Part shown: positions 46,331 through 53,935 of the stretch, piece by piece
Layout: each line of letters starts with the position of its first letter
How positions within the stretch are numbered: the stretch's first letter is position 1
Assembly: GCA_964058845.1 (NCBI GenBank)
Contig: CAXKVR010000616.1
Coordinates: 1-53,935 of the forward strand
Length of the DNA: 53,935 bases
DNA from: Carex sylvatica
Taxonomy: Eukaryota > Streptophyta > Magnoliopsida > Poales > Cyperaceae
Reading direction: 5' to 3'
Notes under the pieces: model-generated
What the model saw: the letters and a program-made list of their open reading frames with translations, nothing else
What the model was told of the DNA's origin: nothing
Database searches by the model: none
Position numbers and translations under genes: made by a program

Positions 46331-48870
46331 AAAGAGAAAAAAGAAGAAAGACGCTACTGTAGCGAGGGTAATACTCAATACAAATCTGTACTTCTCAAAT
46401 CGGAGTGTAGAAATAACTGTAGCGAGGGAAATGTGGCTTTCCCCTTCCTTTCTTTTCCTTTCTGTTCCTCTCCGTGTGTTTTGTCAGCCTTATGAGCAGG
46501 ACAATCCTGCTTACACATAGATTTAACCGTTGGATCTGCGCTGTGATGAACGCTTGATGAAACGGAAAATTGAAAAGCTCCTCCGTTAGCTCCTGTCTTT
46601 CCGCCTCCGCGTTTCTCCTCTCCATCTCGCTTGCGCATCGCATCCCGCTCTCCCAGCTACGCCCCTTCTTGCTCTCCTACTCGTGCCGCTTCTCGCTCAG
46701 ACGCACTGCGCTCTCCCAGTCGCGCCTTGCCTCGCCATGGCTCAGCACAGTCGACGAATTTACCAAATTTAACATCTCTCCGCTCAAGTTAGTCTCCTCA
46801 CTCTTCTTTGTACCCCTCAAGTATGCAGTCCTCTTTCAGTTTAACGATTTCTATTTTATCTCAATTTTTTGAATTTTTTGTCAATCTTTGTAATTTTTGC
46901 TATTACTATAAAACGTTGATATACATTTTTGCTTTGTTGGACTGGCATGGTGGTGTTTAGTCTTGGATTGAGAAATAACTATTATGTCAATATCATGTGC
47001 TGATACTAGTTAAGCATCTCAGGATTAGAAATTATCTTGTTATCTAAACAAAAAGGCCGCACAAATTATAAATTGGTGTCTTATCTTTTGATTCCTAGAG
47101 CATTAAATGGCGTTGTGATTCGATTAGCATCCAACCAATCAGTGGCCTACACAACTATCAATTTAATCTAAGGTTGGACAGACTAGTAACTTTTCTTTTT
47201 AGTTGTTACTTTTTATCTTATTTTCCTTTTGTAACTTTTACACACTTGGAATAAACACGTTTGTTTGCATGATTGATCTGGAAGTTCGGATAAAATCTGG
47301 ACTAGAATTGAAAATTTGCATTTTTCTAAAATTTAAGTGTGCATTTCGGAGTTTTACACAGTATGGTATGGTGATGGTACCTCTGTACCAGTATGGTATG
47401 GTAATGGTACCACTGTACCAGTATGGTATGGCACTGTATCATCAATCTGTTTTGCTTTTGCTTATGCTCATAGCATTATGTTTGCAGTAGACTTGTTAAT
47501 GTTTTGATTTGTCAGTTTCTTTTTCTAAAGATGGGAAGTACTTATATACTGGAGGAACAAAGGTACTTATTTTTTTCTTATTCTCAACACTAAATCTACA
47601 TTTCTATTTTGACTTTATTTTGTGCAGATATTGAGAAGATCATATTTGGAGAATGGAGACACTTAATCCAACTTAAATAATGAATCAATCCAACGGAGAA
47701 GAGAATTCTATTGGACTTGCTTATAATCAATCTTATTTTTGGAATTTGAGCTTTAATTCACAAGAAGAGTGTGTGGAGCCGGCCAAGTGATTTGAGCATG
47801 ACAGAAAACAGTATGGAATGACAGTTGGATTGTGCTATATTCATAATACACATAATACATAGTGCAACTGAGGAAGGGACTTCTTAGAATGGAAGGGGTG
47901 GGGGTATGATAAGTCGGTGGAACTCTTGCTTGTAGGCAATCTAGGTTGGTTAGTTTTTATTATTGCTAAATCATATAAGCAACATACAGGCACATGCCTA
48001 AGGACACAGATGGAATTGGATACACAAGGTTTCAGAGAGTACAAGGAGCACTAAAGTGTTTCTAATTATTCCTGCATGATCACTTTCAAACCAAAATTAG
48101 CAAAAGAATAGAAGGCAGAGTGGACTGGTATGCCACAGCAAAAGGATTACAAGGGCAGTTATGGAAGTCTGCGCTAAGGACAATGTTTTTATTTTCCCTT
48201 TTCTTTTTCTTTTTTCAAATTTCAATTAAGTCAGTAGATGTTTTTTTCTTTCTGAATCAATATAAAATAGATAAGTATTACGATTGATGTCAGCTAGAGA
48301 ATAGAATGGATTTTTATTTACATGTAATGTTATTTTTTTTAATCAAGTTTAAGCCTACAGGTTTCTAATTTTCCGTTTTCCTTACGATTTTTATTGGAGT
48401 ATATCTCTGTCGAATCAATTGAACCAATTCCTCGTCATCCAAATCCACTCTTAATTCTTGATATAATGGATTGTTAAAAATTAGTTGATTGTGATTTACT
48501 TCCTCTCGATCTAAATCGAGTTAAAATAAAGGATTCTAGTGATTTGCTCTCAGTGCTCTTTTTGCTTCCTTTTTGAATCTTTCATTCACAGATTCTGGTA
48601 TGATCTTATATTGATGAAAAGATTTTTTTGTTTTTCTACAAGTGGAACTTTTCGAATAATATTGGTCTTGGGAATCCTTGGCAAGTCTTGAAAATGATAG
48701 AACGTTTATACATAATGAAAGCTTGTACTAGTTTTCTTCTGAAAATAGTATTACATGACAACATGTAGCCTGTTTCATTCTTTCTTATGAAACAAGGTTT
48801 TTTGCAATCATCTCTTTACAGTCATAGATCCTCAATGTATCAGCAATCAGACACTCATGAGTTACACAAG
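46331..48870 (+). other. Exon-like chain without a start codon (possible lncRNA or decayed gene)
   Basis: A GC-rich block (46570-46800) is open in one frame with a Ser/Arg/Leu-rich, transit-peptide-like composition ending WLSTVDEFTKFNISPLK before a GTTAGT donor. Two short exon-like pieces follow: 47531-47562 (TCTAAAG acceptor, GTACTT donor) and one after TTTGTGCAG at about 47629. They continue the same frame in phase (WEVLIYWRNK, then DIEKIIFGEWRHLIQLK and a stop). A further piece with acceptor and donor is at 48822-48870. However, the frame is preceded by TGA at 46558-46560 and holds no ATG, and I do not recognise the sequence. It may be a non-coding transcript or a broken gene. Confidence 0.3.
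47359..47438 (+). repeat. 30-bp tandem repeat
   Basis: Two full copies and one partial copy of a unit starting CAGTATGGTATGG and ending CTGTAC (47359, 47389, 47419). The period of 30 keeps an open frame (QYGMVMVPLY repeated), but no gene is supported there. Confidence 0.9.
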
Positions 48871-49314
48871 GTATGCTATCCTCTTTTCACTTTAGCTCTT
48901 AATCGAATTGATAATTCACAACTAATGTTTGTACCTTCTAATAATTCACAACAATAGATATAAAACATTGTTAGTCACTAGAGATTTTCAGAATTCCACT
49001 ACTGATTTCCTTAGAGCTTGCTTTATTTTCAACATGCAAATTAGTTCTGTTGATTCATTTGAATATACAAGTAAAAAACCTTAATTTGTTAATTTGGGGG
49101 ATGAAGGGGGTGGGAGCAAAGACTCAAAAAGAACCAAAAACAAAATATAGTAAATTAAAATAAACACAGTATACCATAGCAAAATAGCAACAAAACTTTT
49201 GGCTACAGGTCTGACGAAAATTCCGAAAACTATCAATACCTCAAACAAAAACGCTAGATTAAACATTATTTTGTTCCACAGACAAAAGAAATACAAAATC
49301 TAAACAGGGAAGCT

Positions 49315-50905
49315 TCAGCGCTTGCCGCCGCCACCACCAAGCTTGGGACCTTTGGTGGGCTTTGGGGCAGCACCTTTGGCAGTACCTTTTGAGGACTTGG
49401 CCAACATTTCTTGCTTCTTTGCCTTCTTCTCATCCTTTGTCTTCTTGATACGCTCCTTGATCTCACTATAATGGATACAGAAATTCAAATCTTTAAACGT
49501 CTTGCAAAACAAGCTTAATGAAAAAAAACCACATATTCCTTTCTATACCCAGCTTTTAATCAAATCCCAAAATGGTACAGCAATTTGAAGTACACCCTAA
49601 TTTAAACAGAAGTGAAAAGTTATGACATACCGAAGAGCAGCCTCTCTGGCAGCATCCCTGACCTCAGGCTTCTCAGCCCTCTTCTTCTGGATGACCTCCA
49701 GAGTAGCCCCCACAATAGACCTTGAATAGGGCTTCTTGGCAGCTCTGCGCCTCTTCTTCACTCCCTCAGCTTGGATATCCTGCAATAGACAATTTTTAAA
49801 CATTCATTTGCAGAAAGCATTTAATTTACAATTGATACATCAAAATAAAGCAATAGCATTAGCATGCTGATTTATTATTTAAAGTACGGCACCTGATACA
49901 GTATTTCCATAGGCAATTACTAACAGTATACTTTAAACAGACAAACTTGCAGAGCATTTATTACTTCATGAATTAATTATATAATAAAATCGACAAAATA
50001 GCAACTACACCCAATGTTACACAACATTAGCTCTTAACCCTGGTAAACCAATGCACTATTGCAGTGCTGTGACACCATACAGCAAAAGGCAATACAAAAG
50101 ACCATCAAGGAGTTTACTCATTATACACGAAATTTTAACCAGCATGTCCATACAGCAACACAGACAGGCTTCAGTACACAGTAACCAACAACACAGAGCC
50201 AATATGAATAATTTACAAGAAATAATAAGAAATTTACCTTCTTGTGCTGCTTACGGTACATAGCAGTCCATGTGAGCTTGGCTGGCTTGAGCCTGTTGTG
50301 GAAGTACCGCTTGCATTTTGAGTTGGCGAACAAGAACACCTATCACCAAGTAAACTTAATTTCAGTACCAAAACAACAACCAAAAATCAACTAGCATTTT
50401 ACATCCTATTAAACACATTGAAAATATTACCTGGGAGTCGGCACGAACAAAACGAATACCCTTTCCAGGATAAATCTTCTGTCCACTGAAACGGCAAAGC
50501 TCTGTCCTGTAAACAAGTAACAGAGAAAATACATTAGAAAACAAAATCAAGCTTCTAATATCTTCACTTGCATAACAATCTTCTGCAAATGGTATGTTAC
50601 AATTACAAGTAGTTGAGGCTAAATCAGGTACATTTTGTAAATAACCTTAGAAAACTCAAAAATCACGTCCTAGACAAAAAGCAATATTATAGGAGAAAAA
50701 ATTAACTTAGTTGATCATCTTTTTTTTCCAGGAAATTTAACCAGGCCGAATGTAAATCAACTAATTCTCTTACTCAACCTTCATTTCGTTAAGATTAGTG
50801 CAGGCAGGCGTACTTATGATTTTCCTAGCTTTTAATAAAAGATATACGAACAATGCAAATAGCTCGGGAAAAAAAAAGAACAAGAACAACTTACTTTAAC
50901 ACCAT
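49315..50905 (-). CDS. RPL24: Cytosolic 60S ribosomal protein eL24
   Basis: Five exons (50905-50895, 50506-50431, 50339-50238, 49779-49631, 49465-49315) join in phase to 162 residues, close to the Arabidopsis length of about 164. eL24 is a large-subunit protein involved in subunit bridging. Recognisable blocks are [50 protein letters not shown], then [20 protein letters not shown] and a Lys-rich tail with Gly run ending GKR. The first coding exon is only 11 bases (MVLK), a split often seen in ribosomal protein genes. All introns have GT-AG ends. The gene appears intact. In plants this protein also aids re-initiation after upstream ORFs (family knowledge). Confidence 0.97.
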
Positions 50906-51950
50906 TTTCTCAGCCTTACGTTGCCTTCACCTTTCTCCTGAAACTACAAAGATACAAACATTAAACATTAAACTAAACTGAATGAAAATTGAAGCACGAA
51001 CGGGATCTACGGATCATTGATAACAGATCAAACATTTCCAAAACAAACGAAGATCCAACAGAAAGTGGTCTATCTGCTAAAATTTCAGATACTACAGAAC
51101 CCATTGATCTCAAGACAAACTACCTAACTATCTCCAACAAATCTCTACAACTCAATCACAGAAAAGAAGTAATTGAGAAGATGGAGGCGGTCAAGGTGGA
51201 CAAACTACCTAACTATCTCCAACAAATCTCTACAATGCAATCACAGAAAAGACCAACTACCTAACTATCTCCAACAAATCTCTACAACGCAATCACAGAA
51301 AAGAAGTAATTGCTCACTAGTTAGTGTTAATATATACTGTAGCATGTCACTATCAGGCAACTTGGGTTGTCTAATGTATCTTACTTTGAACTAAGGGCTG
51401 ACTTACTGAATACCAGCAGCATCTAGCTTTCTGGTACTGAGATTTTACCAGCATCATTTCACTTTTGATGTTATTCCAAACTTCAGTTATTGCATTCTTA
51501 CACAAAGCAACTACTGGACTTCCATTCTCACACAAACTCAAAAATTAAGTATCTCTTCAAAACCCAACTTTTCTCTCCTCTCTCAGTTCTAAACAAGGAA
51601 AGTAGATTACAAATTTTGCCCAAATTCATGTAAATATTTTTTTATCAATGAAAATCCGTAAGATGGCAAGTTGCCACCTTACCCTGAAAATTTTTTTTGC
51701 CCAAATTTTGTGTTCAACAAACTGCGTTAACCCATCGGAGAGAATGAGGGAGAGAAGGAGTAAGAGAGAGGAAGGGGGGCTTACCAAGAATGGAGAGGAG
51801 CAGGTAAAAGGTCAGGAAGAGGGGTCGACGCCAAGGTCGTCTGGGAGAGAGGAGATAGGCAGCCCGACGTCCCGACGGAGAGGGAAGAGATCGCCTTGAG
51901 ACCCGTGAGGCGTGAGAAAGGGGAAGAGTCGGTGTCACAGATCGAATGAA
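50906..51950 (-). promoter_or_regulatory. RPL24 5' leader and inferred leader intron
   Basis: An acceptor GTTTCAG ending at 50938 and a donor TTG|GTAAGC at 51785/51784 define a likely leader intron of about 0.85 kb. The upstream exon is GC-rich (51785 to about 51950), as expected for a promoter-proximal leader. Long leader introns are common in plant ribosomal protein genes. The start of transcription is not visible. Confidence 0.45.
51115..51312 (+). repeat. Three-copy interspersed repeat in the RPL24 leader intron
   Basis: CTACCTAACTATCTCCAACA followed by AATCTCTACAA and AATCACAGAAAAG occurs three times (starting near 51120, 51206 and 51257). Copies 1 and 3 are each followed by AAGTAATTG, so a composite unit was duplicated. 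The units are too few and irregular for a CRISPR array. Confidence 0.85.
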
Positions 51951-52845
51951 TTGTTCGATTGTTCGTGTTCGAACAGGAATAGATCGGCCCTGAGTTCGAA
52001 CTGTTAAAACGGGTTGTCCAAAGCCCATTCAAGCTCGGCCCGGTTCAACTGATCCGAACTGAACTTTGCACCTTATTCACGTAACAAATCTGATCAAATA
52101 TTGTCCAATTATTGTCCGGCCCGTTTATCCATTGACAAACCTGTCCAATTAACATGCCTATATATAGATCGTCGATTCCACCAGGTACCGTCGATCCGGG
52201 CAGATGAATTTTCAACGGCCTTGATTGGTTCGTGTGTATGATCCGTGGACCGAATTTAGGCCCATACAACTCTACTAGAGACTGAAAGGCTTATAGACGG
52301 CCTTGTTTTAGGGCCTATTAGGCTAATATCGAGCTGTCAATTAAAAGAATGTTTTGAACCCTAACCATGATGTTTAATTTATGTAAACAAAATTTAATGG
52401 AGTTAAACTTGTTCTTGAAGTTCTACCTGATGACCTAAAAATAAAGAAAATGTATGTGTGAGTCGAAACCGAAAGTGTTCGTCATAATTTGGAGTAAATA
52501 AAGCTATGACTTCGTTAGTTACTCCAGTTTGCACGTCGAAATGATTAGCTTAAATTGAATTTCAAACAAGGCTTCAAAACACAGAATAAGAGAACTAAGG
52601 TACTTTTTAATGAATGGCATTTAATAAAGCATTTGCTTCGTAACAATTAGAAGTTGATAAAAGCTTGAGCCAAAGTAAGATTAAGTGAAACTTCAGGGTG
52701 TAAAAATGTAAAACAAAATAATGTAGATTTCTGCAAAAAATGTATTTTATTTGCAACACTGAGCAGCAACTATTATTACATTGAATACATAATGATTAAC
52801 TTTCTGGAGTAAAGAATAATTGTGGGTATAAAACAGAGATGAGAA
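51951..52845. other. Spacer between RPL24 and the transporter gene
   Basis: No gene was found. GGCCCGTT/CCGGTTC words near 52030-52130 look like an old repeat. The part near 52740-52845 is probably the 3' untranslated region of the transporter. Confidence 0.4.
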
Positions 52846-53935
52846 TTAGCGCTTTTGAAAATTTAAACGGCTAATAGAGAAGGCATAGACACTAAAAAAG
52901 AGCACCGAGAATGCCAAGAGAATCACAATTGTTACGCCGGTCATTCCGGAGCTATAGCCGAGACTGACTTCCAGATATTCCTTCACGGTACCATTAAATC
53001 CGGGCCCGACTAATGTTGTTTCCACATCACCCAATTGTGATGAGATGATGCCCCGTAAGGTCCATGCAACTGGGCATATATAGTAAAACCATATCCACCA
53101 ACCAGGAATCCTCTGTTGCAATATCATTTTAAAACACCATTGTTATTTAACTCAAATACATGCCATTATACTTTGCTTATATTTCTGTATGGTATTCTAA
53201 AAGGTCGATGCGACAAATGAACAATATTCTTTTTCTATATTTTTAAGGAAAATGAGCAAAATACAAAAAAAAAAATATATTCCATGAACAAGGACAGATG
53301 AACTTACAGTTTTCGGAACTAGGAATCCGGAAAGAAGATTCCACAAGGAGTAAAATGCAGAGGAAACAACTGCTGCTAGGTGTTGTGACGGAGTCAAACC
53401 CACGGCCATCATCCCATAGAATGTGAAGTACATGAAGGTAAGGAACAAAAATACTAGGTACAACAAAAATTTCGCTGCAAATTAAAAAAAAATACTATTA
53501 ATCCACCTTTTTTATTTGAAACTTTAAGATCTATATATAGATATGAAATGCACTTAGAAAACTCAAATTAGAATATGTTTATTTCAATATTGGCTACAAG
53601 GAAAAAAGAAACACATATTTGTATAAGAAATATGAGAGATACTTTACTTTATATATAGACACAAGGCGTCTAACCTATGGATCTTTCGTAGTTGATCATG
53701 AAGTATGTAATTATGCCAAATATACAAGTTTGTGCCAAAATGTAAGGAATCTCTACCAGTCCCTGCACATGTGAGACAAAAAGGTAGAAGTAAGCAATTT
53801 GACAAGGCAAAAACTGTAATTTCGAAATCATGCAGGGCCATGAATGAAGAGAGAACCTGAGCTACAGCATAAGGCAAGGAAGAGTACATTTTAGCTGCTC
53901 TCTCTCTGTAGTAGACAGTCCTCTCAACAGATACC
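52846..53935 (-). CDS. PDR-type ABC transporter (ABCG subfamily), 3' part only
   Basis: The last four exons (53935-53857 partial, 53762-53675, 53474-53308, 53112-52846) encode the second membrane domain of a full-size ABCG exporter. Motifs recalled from the family are present: [59 protein letters not shown], then [20 protein letters not shown] and a C-terminal [16 protein letters not shown]. Such proteins pump terpenoids, hormones or other small molecules across the plasma membrane; the substrate cannot be told here. Hydrophobic segments match the expected last transmembrane helices, with the extracellular loop ([17 protein letters not shown]) before the last one. Exon phases agree throughout. 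The nucleotide-binding domains lie beyond the right edge of the window. Confidence 0.93.

Noticed and set aside
51115..51312. CRISPR-like spacing of repeats
   Set aside because: Only three copies, irregular gaps, and a plant nuclear setting.
51714..52032. Minus-strand frames of 83-104 codons
   Set aside because: They cover the GC-rich leader/promoter of RPL24, overlap each other and show no conserved sequence.

Overview
This is a nuclear genomic window from a flowering plant. The genes are split by GT-AG introns. The clearly recognised ones are a plant chloroplast/mitochondrial DNA gyrase A gene with 27 coding exons, a cytosolic ribosomal protein eL24 gene, a PDR-type ABCG transporter and a nuclear bL36 organellar ribosomal protein. 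The spacers are AT-rich and packed with small non-autonomous transposons. The species cannot be read from the sequence. All exon structures were worked out by hand from reading frame, splice-site dinucleotides and phase agreement, with family identities recalled rather than searched.

Layout, left to right. At 0.6-0.8 kb (minus) lies bL36. At 2.9-7.0 kb (minus) lies a 568-residue, two-membrane-segment acidic protein of a plant family of unknown function, with one hAT-type and one Mutator-type miniature element in its introns and a short upstream ORF touching its start codon. From 7 to 17.7 kb there is gene-poor DNA with an LTR-like remnant, two hAT-like elements, foldback elements and tRNA-like SINE remnants. 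At 17.7-28.3 kb (minus) is gyrA, encoding 925 residues. At 29.2-33.0 kb is a 3.9 kb giant inverted repeat with AT minisatellites in both arms. From 33 to 41 kb are more foldback elements, an orphan signal-peptide exon at 38.1 kb and a LINE fragment. At 41.8-45.0 kb (plus) is a five-exon, four-membrane-segment protein resembling the AGTRAP family. From 46.5 to 48.9 kb is a chain of exon-like pieces with no start codon. At 49.3-50.9 kb (minus) is RPL24, with an inferred leader intron reaching 51.8 kb. The right edge (52.8 kb to the end, minus) holds the last four exons of a PDR transporter.

The genes are independent housekeeping or transport genes; nothing suggests a gene cluster or shared pathway. 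The most unusual content is the repeat population: a set of roughly 390-475 bp near-perfect foldback elements, several with GAGT...ACTC ends and 9-10 bp target duplications (perfect 9 bp at two sites), which points to Mutator-like transposition. Several subfamilies appear to share internal arms but carry different outer ends. No phage, CRISPR, toxin or viral gene was seen.
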